Origin: SIG607 sp036307305 | GTDB taxonomy: Bacteria; Bacillota; Clostridia; Oscillospirales; Acutalibacteraceae | Direction: 5' to 3' | NCBI GenBank assembly: GCA_036307305.1 | Contig: JAXJXV010000010.1 | Coordinates: 62,001-126,000 of the forward strand | Length of the DNA: 64,000 bases | Shown here: piece after piece, positions 26,154-34,316 of the stretch | Position numbering within the stretch: the first letter of the stretch is position 1 | How the letters are laid out: every line of letters begins with the position of its first letter | Translations under genes and position numbers: made by a program | The notes under the pieces: model-generated | Told to the model about the DNA's origin: nothing | Database searches by the model: none | Seen by the model: the letters and a program-made list of their open reading frames with translations, nothing else

Positions 26154-27533
26154 ATGACTAAAGCAAAAACTCTTGATATGACAACGGGACCGTTTGTAAA
26201 AAAGATTATATTATTTGCTGTTCCTATTATCATATCGGGATTACTTCAAATTTTCTTTAATGCGGCGGATACCATTGTAGTCGGACAGTTTTCGCTTGAC
26301 GGTGATAATGCCGTATCGGCAGTTGGCTCTACTTCATCGCTGATAAACGCTATTGTGGCGTTGGCTATGGGACTGAGTAACGGCGCAGGTGTTATCGTTG
26401 CGCAGCATATAGGCGCAAAGGACAGTAAATCGGTAAAGCAAACGGTACACACTGCAATGCTCGTTGCCGTTATTCTCGGTGTAGCTCTTGGAGTTTTCGG
26501 TTTCTTTTTTGCAGACGGTCTTTTAAACATTATGTCTACTCCGCCTGAGGTTTTACCACTTGCCGTTCTATATACAAAAATTTATTTTCTCGGTCTGCCT
26601 GTTGTGTTGGTTTACAATTTCGGCAGCTCTGTTTTACGCGCGGTAGGTGATACAACCCGTCCTCTTGTTTTTCTTTGTATATCGGGTGTGCTTAATGTTG
26701 GACTTAATATAGTTTTCGTTGCAGCTCTTAATATGAGTGTTGCAGGTGTAGCACTCGCTACGATAATTTCACAGGCTGTTTCAGCCGTTCTTGTTGTAGT
26801 TTATATGAGAAAACAGGATAACGACTGTAAACTGCATATAAGACAGCTTTGTATTAACAAAAGACAGCTAACGAAAATACTTTATATCGGTATTCCTGCA
26901 GGGCTTCAGGGTATGATATTTTCGGTATCAAACGTAATTTTACAGTCAACCATAAATACCTTCGGCCCTCTTGCTATGGCAGGAAGCGCGGCGGCTTCAA
27001 GTGTAGCAGGTTTTATTTATATACCTATGAATTCCATACATCACGCCGCAACTACCTTTATAGGACAGAATACAGGCGCCAAAAAAATTGAGCAGATTAG
27101 AAAACTCACAAGACTGCTTAATATTATAGTGTTTATTACAGGCGCTTCTTTATCACTTACTATCGTGGGTCTGGGCAAAACGCTCATAGGTTTTTATACC
27201 GATACTCCTGAGGCAATTAAATTCGGTCTTATACATCTTGCAGTTTTGGGAGCTCCGTATTTTATTTGCGGACTTATGGACGTTACGGTGGGCTGTATAC
27301 GGGGAATGGGTACCTCGCTGTCTCCAATGCTTGTGTCGGTATTCGGCGTATGCGGTATAAGACTTTTGTGGATATGGATAATATTTCCCTTTATAAGAAA
27401 CGTGGTTGATGACGTTTATATGCAGTACTTCTGTTTGTTTATGAGCTATGCTATAAGCTGGACTATAACCCTTGCCTGTCAGGCTGTTATATGGAAAAAG
27501 ACCTATAAAAAGCTAAAAAAATACTGTGATTAA
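26154..27533 (+). CDS. MATE family multidrug/cation antiporter
   Basis: 459 aa. ATG 26154 follows AGAGG. Twelve hydrophobic segments can be counted, in two similar halves. MATE hallmarks include IIISGLLQIFFNAADTIVVGQF at the start of the first half and the second-half counterpart GIPAGLQGMIFSVSNVILQS. It should export drugs or metabolites in exchange for Na+ or H+. It is preceded by a terminator and its own promoter is not obvious. The substrate cannot be told from sequence. Confidence 0.92.
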   Translation: MTKAKTLDMTTGPFVKKIILFAVPIIISGLLQIFFNAADTIVVGQFSLDGDNAVSAVGSTSSLINAIVALAMGLSNGAGVIVAQHIGAKDSKSVKQTVHTAMLVAVILGVALGVFGFFFADGLLNIMSTPPEVLPLAVLYTKIYFLGLPVVLVYNFGSSVLRAVGDTTRPLVFLCISGVLNVGLNIVFVAALNMSVAGVALATIISQAVSAVLVVVYMRKQDNDCKLHIRQLCINKRQLTKILYIGIPAGLQGMIFSVSNVILQSTINTFGPLAMAGSAAASSVAGFIYIPMNSIHHAATTFIGQNTGAKKIEQIRKLTRLLNIIVFITGASLSLTIVGLGKTLIGFYTDTPEAIKFGLIHLAVLGAPYFICGLMDVTVGCIRGMGTSLSPMLVSVFGVCGIRLLWIWIIFPFIRNVVDDVYMQYFCLFMSYAISWTITLACQAVIWKKTYKKLKKYCD

Positions 27534-27540
27534 AAAGAAA

Positions 27541-27565
27541 AAGAGCAATCCTTACGGATTGCTCT
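27541..27565 (-). terminator. Terminator of rpmB
   Basis: AGAGCAATCC/GGATTGCTCT stem with TTAC loop; the T tract is on the minus-strand side, so it mainly serves the minus-strand gene. Confidence 0.8.
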
Positions 27566-27593
27566 AAATTCTAATCTTGAAAGAATTAACCTT

Positions 27594-27782
27594 TTAGATT
27601 GCGCGTGTGACCTTTCCGGAACGCAAACAACGGGTGCATGCGTAAATACGACGCGGAGAACCGTCAACGATAGCCTTTACTCTCTTAACATTGGGCTTCC
27701 AAGTACGATTGGTACGTCTGTGGGAGTGAGAAACCTTGATGCCGAAGGTTATTTCCTTGCTGCAGATATCACATTTAGCCAT
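27594..27782 (-). CDS. rpmB: 50S ribosomal protein L28
   Basis: 62 aa on the minus strand, starting with MAKCDICSKEITFGIKVSHSHRRTNRTWKPN, the L28 signature including the HS.R motif. The start is preceded by GGAGGTGCTTAAC. It carries a CDIC motif near the N-terminus and CTRC near the C-terminus, four cysteines that would bind zinc (the C+ form of L28). It is monocistronic here. Confidence 0.95.
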   Translation of the reverse strand: MAKCDICSKEITFGIKVSHSHRRTNRTWKPNVKRVKAIVDGSPRRIYACTRCLRSGKVTRAI

Positions 27783-27918
27783 ATGTTAAGCACCTCCTTC
27801 TAAATTTTTGCAATAGCAATTTCTACATTAGCAAAGGCAATTATAACAGATGCAAAAGAAAAAATCAAGTGTTTTTTTGCAAATAGGGAAGATAATATTT
27901 AAAGTTGTCAATATATAA

Positions 27919-27947
27919 TTGAAATTTGCTTTTTAATCTGTTATAAT
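27919..27947 (+). promoter_or_regulatory. Promoter of tRNA-Arg
   Basis: TTGAAA, 17 bases, TATAAT, 17 bases before the mature tRNA start. Confidence 0.75.
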
Positions 27948-27964
27948 ATTGGCAAATTGTATAT

Positions 27965-28041
27965 GCGCTTGTAGCTCAGTTGGATAGAGCACTGTCCTCC
28001 GACGGCAGGTGTCGGCGGTTCGAATCCGTTCAAGCGCGCCA
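27965..28041 (+). tRNA. tRNA-Arg (anticodon CCG)
   Basis: A full cloverleaf can be drawn. Acceptor GCGCTTG pairs with CAAGCGC, the D-arm contains GCTCAGTTGGATAGAGC, and the anticodon stem CTGTC/GGCAG holds the loop CTCCGAC with anticodon CCG. The T-loop is TTCGAAT. The 3' CCA is encoded at 28039-28041. Confidence 0.95.
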
Positions 28042-28044
28042 AAA

Positions 28045-28075
28045 AATAGACTTGCAAAAGCAAGTCTATTTTTTT
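28045..28075 (+). terminator. Terminator after tRNA-Arg
   Basis: 11-bp stem (28045-28055 with 28060-28070), AAAA loop, T tract. Confidence 0.88.
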
Positions 28076-28077
28076 AT

Positions 28078-28124
28078 CCATTGCGAAAGCAATGGCATAT
28101 CATCAACACGGCAAAGCCGTTGAT
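28078..28124. repeat. Short double-hairpin palindromic repeat
   Basis: CCATTGC GAAA GCAATGG (28078-28095) is followed by ATCAAC/GTTGAT arms with CGGC AAA GCCG (28102-28124). It resembles dispersed noncoding repeats of Clostridia; no coding function is seen in 28076-28188. Confidence 0.4.
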
Positions 28125-28188
28125 TTAATATGTAGGGGTTCAAACACATAGCTCAAAAATTCAAAATACTTGTATGTTCCCCTTTGCC

Positions 28189-28217
28189 TTGATTTATAAA
28201 CGCTTTTCTGCTATAAT
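28189..28217 (+). promoter_or_regulatory. Promoter of the LysR gene
   Basis: TTGATT, 17 bases, TATAAT, 89 bases before the TTG start. Confidence 0.65.
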
Positions 28218-28305
28218 GATTACTAAAATGCAGGTCGGAAATATTGCGGTATATTATAAAAACTGTTAAAATACAGATACACAACTTTGTTCAGGCGGTG
28301 GTACT

Positions 28306-29226
28306 TTGAATTTATTACATTTAAAACACGCTCTTGAGGTGGCTAAATCAGGCTCTTTAAGTAAAGCCTCTGAAAATCTTATGATAGCGGCACCAAATGT
28401 CAGCCGTTCTATAAAAGAACTTGAAGCAGACCTTGGAATTACCATATTTGACAGAACACCAAAGGGAATGGTGGTTACTGCTGAGGGTGAGGAGCTTCTT
28501 AACTTTGCTAAGGGAATTTTAGGTCAGATTGACGAGGTTGAAAGGTTTTATAAAAACGGCTCACCAAAAAAGCAGAAATTCTCTATTTCTGTTCCCAGAG
28601 CCTGTTATATCTCTCACGCTTTTGCCAAATTTTCAAAAAGTCTTTCGGACGATGCCGCAGAAATATTCTATAAAGAAACCAACTCACAGCGTACAATCCA
28701 CAATATGATAAACCACGATTATAAGCTTGGAATTATACGCTATGCAGAAAACTACGATAAATATTTCAAGGCAATGCTTGAAGAAAAAGGCTTTTGCTAT
28801 GACCTTGTGACAGAGTTTACATATTCTCTTATTATGAGTAAGGACAGTCCTCTTGCCAAAAAAGACAGTATAACGTTAAAGGATTTGTCAGGACTCGTTG
28901 AAATCGCTCACGCCGACCCCTACGTACCGCTTATGCCAATGGCTAAGGTTGTTAAGGAAGAACTGTCAGACGATATAAAAAGACGTATTTTCGTCTTTGA
29001 GAGAGCAAGTCAGTTTGAACTGCTCTCTCAGAATACAGACACTTTTATGTGGGTATCTCCCGTACCGCAGGAGCTTCTTGACCGATACTCCCTTGTGCAG
29101 AGAAAATGCTACGAAAACAAAAGAATATACAAAGACGTATTTATTTACAAAAAAGGCTACAAGCTTTCTTCTCTTGATAAGCAGTTTATCAGTGAGCTTA
29201 TAAAGGCTAAGAAAAAATTTATATAA
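28306..29226 (+). CDS. LysR family transcriptional regulator
   Basis: 306 aa. TTG start at 28306. The LysR HTH is at residues 1-60 (MNLLHLKHALEVAKSGSLSKASENLMIAAPNVSRSIKELEADLGITIFDR), and a periplasmic-binding-like effector domain covers the rest (FSYSLIMSKDSPLAKKDSITLKDL style motifs). It is transcribed in the same direction as adhE, which begins after a terminator 114 bases downstream, so it may regulate adhE or act elsewhere. Confidence 0.9.
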   Translation: MNLLHLKHALEVAKSGSLSKASENLMIAAPNVSRSIKELEADLGITIFDRTPKGMVVTAEGEELLNFAKGILGQIDEVERFYKNGSPKKQKFSISVPRACYISHAFAKFSKSLSDDAAEIFYKETNSQRTIHNMINHDYKLGIIRYAENYDKYFKAMLEEKGFCYDLVTEFTYSLIMSKDSPLAKKDSITLKDLSGLVEIAHADPYVPLMPMAKVVKEELSDDIKRRIFVFERASQFELLSQNTDTFMWVSPVPQELLDRYSLVQRKCYENKRIYKDVFIYKKGYKLSSLDKQFISELIKAKKKFI

Positions 29227-29229
29227 CGG

Positions 29230-29266
29230 AAACAGGGTTATCAATTTTGATAACCCTGTTTATCTA
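29230..29266 (+). terminator. Terminator between lysR and adhE
   Basis: 14-bp stem AAACAGGGTTATCA with its complement and a short T-rich tail. Confidence 0.85.
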
Positions 29267-29339
29267 TTTTAAGAATTCACAAATTTAAAAGGTATTGTTA
29301 AAATGATAACAAAGAAAAAGTCTACTCAGGAGGTAAGTT

Positions 29340-31979
29340 ATGGAAAAAGAAAATATTTTTATAGTAGACAGTGTAGAAAAGCTTAGCGAAGCCATAAAAC
29401 GCACAAGAAAAGCGCAGAAGGTATTTGCTACCTATACACAGGAGCAGGTTGATAAAATTTTCCTTGCCGCAGCGTCGGCTGCAAATAAGGCGCGTATTCC
29501 TCTGGCTAAAATGGCGGTTGAGGAAACAGGTATGGGTGTTGTAGAAGATAAGGTTATTAAAAATAACTATGCATCTGAATATATTTATAATGCTTACAAG
29601 GATACAAAAACCTGTGGTGTAATTGAGGAAGATAAGGCTTTTGGGACTAAAAAGATAGCTGAGCCTATTGGCGTTATTGCCGCAGTTATCCCTACCACTA
29701 ATCCTACTTCAACAGCGATTTTTAAGTGTCTTTTAGCTCTTAAAACCAGAAACGCTATTATTATTTCTCCCCATCCGAGAGCAAAAAACAGCACTATTGC
29801 CGCCGCAAAGCTTGTGCTTGAGGCTGCAGTAAAGGCAGGTGCGCCTGAAGGTATAATCGGCTGGATAGACGTGCCATCTCTTGATATGACCAACACCGTT
29901 ATGAAAGAGGCGGATATAATTCTTGCAACGGGTGGTCCCGGTATGGTAAAGGCTGCCTATTCCAGTGGAAAACCTGCTATCGGCGTTGGCGCAGGTAATA
30001 CCCCTGCAATCATTGATGACAGCGCAGATATACTTCTTGCCGTTAACTCTGTTATTCATTCCAAAACCTTTGATAACGGTATGATTTGTGCTTCTGAGCA
30101 GTCTGTAATTGTTCTTGATAAAGTATACGATGCAGTTAAAAAAGAATTTTCTGCCAGAGGCTGCTATTTCCTTAGAGATGAGGAAACCGAAAAGGTAAGA
30201 AAAACTATAATAATAAACGGCGCACTTAACGCTAAAATAGTTGGTCAGTCTGCCGCTAAGATTGCCGAGCTTTCGGGTGTAAAGGCTCCTGAGGGCACAA
30301 AAATTCTTATAGGCGAGGTTGAGAGCGTTGAGCTTTCTGAGGAGTTTGCGCACGAAAAGCTTTCTCCCGTACTTGCTATGTATAAGGCTGTGGATTTCGA
30401 GGACGCTCTTAAAAAAGCGGAACAGCTTGTTGCTGACGGCGGATTCGGTCATACCTCTTCCGTTTATCTTAATGAAATTACTGAAACCGAAAAGCTTAAC
30501 GCTTTCGCCGCCCGTATGAAAACCTGCCGAATTTTAGTAAACACTCCATCGTCCCACGGTGGTATCGGAGACCTTTATAACTTTAAACTTGCGCCCTCGC
30601 TAACGCTTGGCTGCGGCTCCTGGGGAGGTAACAGCGTAAGCGAAAACGTTGGAGTTAAGCATTTATTGAATATTAAAACTGTAGCAGAAAGAAGGGAAAA
30701 TATGCTTTGGTTCCGTGCGCCTGAAAAGGTATATATTAAGAAAGGCTGTCTGCCTGTAGCTCTTGATGAACTCAGAACTGTAAGAAACAGCAAAAAAGTA
30801 TTTATCGTAACCGACACCTTCCTTTATGAAAACGGATATACAAAGCCTATTACAAATAAGCTTGATGAAATGGGTATTGCTCACACAACCTTCTTTGACG
30901 TTCAGCCTGACCCAACCCTTAAGAACGCTAAGGATGGCGCAAAGCAGATGGAAGCCTTCCGTCCCGATACAATCATTGCTCTTGGCGGTGGTTCTGCAAT
31001 GGATGCGGCTAAAATTATGTGGGTTCTTTACGAGCATCCCGAAGCTGATTTTATGGATATGGCAATGCGCTTTATTGATATAAGAAAGCGTGTTTATACC
31101 TTCCCAAAAATGGGTGAAAAGGCTTACTTTATAGCAGTTCCTACCTCTGCAGGTACAGGTAGTGAAGTTACCCCATTTGCCGTTATTACAGATGAAACAA
31201 CAGGTGTTAAATATCCTCTTGCCGATTATGAACTGCTTCCAAATATGGCAATAATTGATACCGATTTCCATATGAGCGCACCGAAAGGTCTTACCGCCGC
31301 TTCGGGTATTGACGCTGTGACTCACGCTGTTGAAGCCTATGCCGCGATGCTTGCTACCGACTATACCGACAGTCTTGCACTGGGTGCTCTTAAAAATATC
31401 TTTAAATATCTGCCCAGAGCATACGAAAATGGTATGACTGATATTGAAGCGAGAGAAAAAATGGCTAACGCCGCTACTATGGCGGGTATGGCTTTTGCTA
31501 ACGCCTTCCTTGGTGTGTGTCATTCTATGGCTCATAAATTAGGTGCTTTCCATCATTTACCCCACGGTGTAGCTAATGCTCTTATGATAGAGGAGGTTCT
31601 TCGTTTCAACGCTTGTGAGGCTCCTGCTAAGATGGGTACCTTCTCTCAGTACGACCATCCTCACACCCTTGCCCGTTATGGCGAGATTGCCGATTATTTA
31701 GGTCTTGGCGGAAACACTGACGAGGAAAAGCTTGAAAATCTTATCAAGGCTATAAATGACCTTAAAGAAACCGTAGGAATCAAGGCTACTATCAGGGATT
31801 ACGGTATTGACGAGAAGGATTTCCTTGACCGTCTTGATGAAATGACCGAACAGGCATTTGACGACCAGTGTACAGGCGCCAACCCACGTTATCCTCTGAT
31901 GAGCGAAATTAAGCAGATGTATCTCAACGCCTATTACGGTAATCATTTTACCGAGGCTTTAATGCCCGAAAAGATTTAA
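29340..31979 (+). CDS. adhE: Bifunctional acetaldehyde-CoA/alcohol dehydrogenase
   Basis: 879 aa, the usual AdhE length. ATG 29340 follows CAGGAGG. The N-terminal half is a CoA-acylating aldehyde dehydrogenase (IPTTNPTSTAIFK, GAGNTPAIID, and the catalytic Cys in FDNGMICASEQS). A linker near residue 450 leads to an iron-dependent alcohol dehydrogenase (ALGGGSAMDAAKIMW, GTGSEVTPFAVITD, and metal-binding His residues in HSMAHKLGAFHHLPHG). It reduces acetyl-CoA to ethanol with two NADH and is a main redox outlet of fermentation. The kinase gene follows within 15 bases. Confidence 0.96.
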   Translation: MEKENIFIVDSVEKLSEAIKRTRKAQKVFATYTQEQVDKIFLAAASAANKARIPLAKMAVEETGMGVVEDKVIKNNYASEYIYNAYKDTKTCGVIEEDKAFGTKKIAEPIGVIAAVIPTTNPTSTAIFKCLLALKTRNAIIISPHPRAKNSTIAAAKLVLEAAVKAGAPEGIIGWIDVPSLDMTNTVMKEADIILATGGPGMVKAAYSSGKPAIGVGAGNTPAIIDDSADILLAVNSVIHSKTFDNGMICASEQSVIVLDKVYDAVKKEFSARGCYFLRDEETEKVRKTIIINGALNAKIVGQSAAKIAELSGVKAPEGTKILIGEVESVELSEEFAHEKLSPVLAMYKAVDFEDALKKAEQLVADGGFGHTSSVYLNEITETEKLNAFAARMKTCRILVNTPSSHGGIGDLYNFKLAPSLTLGCGSWGGNSVSENVGVKHLLNIKTVAERRENMLWFRAPEKVYIKKGCLPVALDELRTVRNSKKVFIVTDTFLYENGYTKPITNKLDEMGIAHTTFFDVQPDPTLKNAKDGAKQMEAFRPDTIIALGGGSAMDAAKIMWVLYEHPEADFMDMAMRFIDIRKRVYTFPKMGEKAYFIAVPTSAGTGSEVTPFAVITDETTGVKYPLADYELLPNMAIIDTDFHMSAPKGLTAASGIDAVTHAVEAYAAMLATDYTDSLALGALKNIFKYLPRAYENGMTDIEAREKMANAATMAGMAFANAFLGVCHSMAHKLGAFHHLPHGVANALMIEEVLRFNACEAPAKMGTFSQYDHPHTLARYGEIADYLGLGGNTDEEKLENLIKAINDLKETVGIKATIRDYGIDEKDFLDRLDEMTEQAFDDQCTGANPRYPLMSEIKQMYLNAYYGNHFTEALMPEKI

Positions 31980-31991
31980 GAGGTGAATAAA

Positions 31992-32741
31992 ATGAAGCTT
32001 GAAAATATAATTGCAGTAAGAAAGGGTAAGACAATTTACCGCGAGGATAATAAGAATATAAAGGTTTTTGATAACGATTATTCAAAGGCTGACGTTCTTA
32101 ACGAGGCTCTTAATCAGGCGAGAATTGAAGAAACGGGACTTAATATTCCTAAAATTCTTGAGGTTACTATGATTGACGGAAAATGGGCAATCGTAAGTGA
32201 GTATATCGAGGGTAAAACCCTTGCACAGCTTATGGAAGAAAATCCTGAAAAAACAGATGAATATCTGGAAAAATTCGTAGAGCTTCAGCTTACGGTTCAT
32301 TCTAAAACCTGTCCGTTGCTTAATAAGTTAAAGGATAAAATGAACCGCAAGATTTCGGCTACAAAGCTTGACGCCACCACCCGTTATGAGCTTCATACCC
32401 GTCTTGAAGGTATGCCAAAGCATAATAAGGTGTGTCACGGTGATTTTAACCCGTCAAATATTATAGTTGATAAAAACGGAGTTTATTATATTATTGACTG
32501 GGCGCACGCCACACAGGGTAATGCTTCGGCAGACGTTGCAAGAACCTATTTGCTTTTCTGCCTTGGCGGTGACCGTAAAATAGCGGACAAATATCTTGAT
32601 TTGTTCTGTAAAAAGAGTGATACTGCAAAGCAGTACGTACAAAAATGGATGCCAATAGTGGCCGCTTCTCAGTCGGTAAAGGGAAATAAAGAGGAAACAG
32701 ATTTCCTTCTTTCTTGGGTAAACGTAGTAGATTACGAATAA
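31992..32741 (+). CDS. Aminoglycoside phosphotransferase-like small-molecule kinase
   Basis: 249 aa from ATG 31992, because AAGAGGTG is then ideally placed; a GTG at 31983 is also in frame. APH/choline kinase motifs are present: VCHGDFNPSNIIVD (catalytic loop, Brenner-type HGDxxxxN) and IIDWAHATQGNASAD (metal-binding Asp). It probably phosphorylates a small molecule; homologues are often annotated as resistance genes without evidence. Short spacing after adhE suggests co-transcription, though a functional link is not obvious. Confidence 0.82.
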   Translation: MKLENIIAVRKGKTIYREDNKNIKVFDNDYSKADVLNEALNQARIEETGLNIPKILEVTMIDGKWAIVSEYIEGKTLAQLMEENPEKTDEYLEKFVELQLTVHSKTCPLLNKLKDKMNRKISATKLDATTRYELHTRLEGMPKHNKVCHGDFNPSNIIVDKNGVYYIIDWAHATQGNASADVARTYLLFCLGGDRKIADKYLDLFCKKSDTAKQYVQKWMPIVAASQSVKGNKEETDFLLSWVNVVDYE

Positions 32742-32744
32742 TAA

Positions 32745-32778
32745 AAAATCCCGAATGTTTGCAAACATTCGGGATTTT
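32745..32778. terminator. Bidirectional terminator
   Basis: AAAATCCCGAATGTTT and its complement meet around GC with A/T tracts on both sides; it separates converging genes. Confidence 0.88.
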
Positions 32779-32781
32779 GCT

Positions 32782-33327
32782 TTAAAATTTTTTATTTTCA
32801 ATAAGGTAATTAATTTTAAGTATAGCGGCTTGGGTTTTAGCATCCTTTATTTCACCGCTTATTATCATTTCTACAGCCTTTCTTAGAGGAACCCTTTCTA
32901 CCTCTAGAAATTCGTCTTCATCGGGGTTTGTATCCCCGAAGCTCAGACCTTTAGCACCGTACATCCATATAATTTCACCGCAGTATCCAGGGGAAGGATA
33001 AAGCTGACCAAGGTCAATAAATTCACTTGCAACGGCGCCTGTTTCCTCTTTAAGCTCTCTTACGCCTGTAGTAAAAGGCTCCTCGCCTTTGTCCTTTTTG
33101 CCTGCGGGGATTTCGAGAACTATCTCGCCGTATGGATAGCGGTACTGACGAACCATTAAAATTTCATTGTTATCGGTAACAGGAACTACACAAACACCAC
33201 CTGGGTGTTCAATATATTCTCTGCTTGCCTGATTTCCGTCGGGAAGGAGAGCTATATCCTTTTTTACGGTTATGATTCTTCCCTTAAAAATAGTTTCACT
33301 TGATATTGTTTTTTCGGTTAGCTTCAT
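32782..33327 (-). CDS. NUDIX hydrolase, ADP-ribose pyrophosphatase type
   Basis: 181 aa on the minus strand. The NUDIX box reads GKKDKGE followed seven residues later by RELKEETGA. The region before it (VRQYRYPYGEIVLEIPAG) and the PSPGYCGEIIWMY segment after it are characteristic of ADP-ribose pyrophosphatases (NudF type). It should cleave ADP-ribose or related nucleotide sugars to AMP and a sugar phosphate in the cytoplasm. It is a single gene divergent from the M14-like gene. Confidence 0.9.
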   Translation of the reverse strand: MKLTEKTISSETIFKGRIITVKKDIALLPDGNQASREYIEHPGGVCVVPVTDNNEILMVRQYRYPYGEIVLEIPAGKKDKGEEPFTTGVRELKEETGAVASEFIDLGQLYPSPGYCGEIIWMYGAKGLSFGDTNPDEDEFLEVERVPLRKAVEMIISGEIKDAKTQAAILKINYLIENKKF

Positions 33328-33371
33328 AATTTAGTTCTGCCTTTCATAAGATAAAATGAGGTGGAAAAATA

Positions 33372-34265
33372 ATGGAAAGAATAATTAAAAACACAGATTA
33401 TACCGATTTAAAGATGAAAAACAGCATAAGAGCGTTAACTAAACAGTATCCCTTTATAAAGTCTTTTTCTATTGGACAAAGCTGTATGGGAAGGGAAATC
33501 TCAGCTATAAAAATAGGAAAAAGCTCTGACTGTATTCTGTTTGTTGGAGGCTTTAAGGGAAGCGAAGCAATTACGTCCGCCCTGCTTTTAAGATTTGCTG
33601 AGGAGCTTTGTGACGGTATTAAAAACAGTACTTCCGTCTGTTCGGTGAACATTGAAAAAATAATGGAGCAAAAAAGCCTTATAATAGTTCCCCGTATTAA
33701 TCCCGACGGCTGTGAAATTTCCCTTTGCGGCGCTGCTGCCTCAGGGGCTTACGTCAAGCAGATACGAAGGCTGTCTCAAGGGGATACTTTGCACTGGGAT
33801 GCTAATTTAAGAGGGGTTGAAATAAATCGTAATTTTTCTTGCGGATGGTACAGGGATAAAACTGAGAATGGCACAAGAATCGTACCCTCTAAAGCAAATT
33901 ATGGGGGAGCATATCCTGAAAGTGAGCCTGAAACTGCGGCGCTTATAGGTCTTTGCTCAAAGGTAAATATACTAAGAGCAGTCAGCTTCGGCATTAACGG
34001 TAGAGTAATATATTCTGATTTTGGGGATAAAATAAGTGAGAAAAGCGAAAAGCTCACAGCCCTTATGTCACAGGTAAGCGGATATAGAGTAAACGAAATA
34101 CCGTTTTGTTTTGACGGAAGCTTTGAAAAATGGTTTGCAAAAACCTATCAGCGCCCGTCTATAAGTGTTAAAATCGGAGATATGCCGTCCCCTGTTGACA
34201 GCATTAATACCTCTTGTCTTTTTGAAGAAGTACAAAAGCTTATGCTTATTTCCTTAGTAGGATAA
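33372..34265 (+). CDS. M14 peptidase-family protein lacking catalytic residues
   Basis: 297 aa. The fold signature of gamma-D-glutamyl-diamino acid peptidases is clear: IGQSCMGREISAIKIG, ILFVGGFKGSEAITS, VPRINPDGCEIS, NLRGVEINRNF and YGGAYPESEPET. The HxxE zinc motif reads KGSE (K62 replaces His, E65 kept). The second zinc His is replaced by G207 in SFGINGRVIY. The general-base Glu, normally in a TVEIG-like strand, is K267 in ISVKIG. The substrate-binding N152/R153 remain. It is thus probably a pseudo-enzyme that could bind peptidoglycan peptides or related ligands. No signal peptide is present. Confidence 0.8.
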   Translation: MERIIKNTDYTDLKMKNSIRALTKQYPFIKSFSIGQSCMGREISAIKIGKSSDCILFVGGFKGSEAITSALLLRFAEELCDGIKNSTSVCSVNIEKIMEQKSLIIVPRINPDGCEISLCGAAASGAYVKQIRRLSQGDTLHWDANLRGVEINRNFSCGWYRDKTENGTRIVPSKANYGGAYPESEPETAALIGLCSKVNILRAVSFGINGRVIYSDFGDKISEKSEKLTALMSQVSGYRVNEIPFCFDGSFEKWFAKTYQRPSISVKIGDMPSPVDSINTSCLFEEVQKLMLISLVG

Positions 34266-34316
34266 CATATTTTTTGCCATAATTCAAGGTACATAATAAG
34301 GAAAGGGAATAAATTT

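Noticed and set aside
33398..33652. Minus-strand ORF opposite the M14-like gene
   Set aside because: It is a shadow of a well-conserved plus-strand gene, with no ribosome site.
34266..34316. glmS ribozyme in front of glmS
   Set aside because: The gap to the previous gene is only 51 bases and lacks the ribozyme core.
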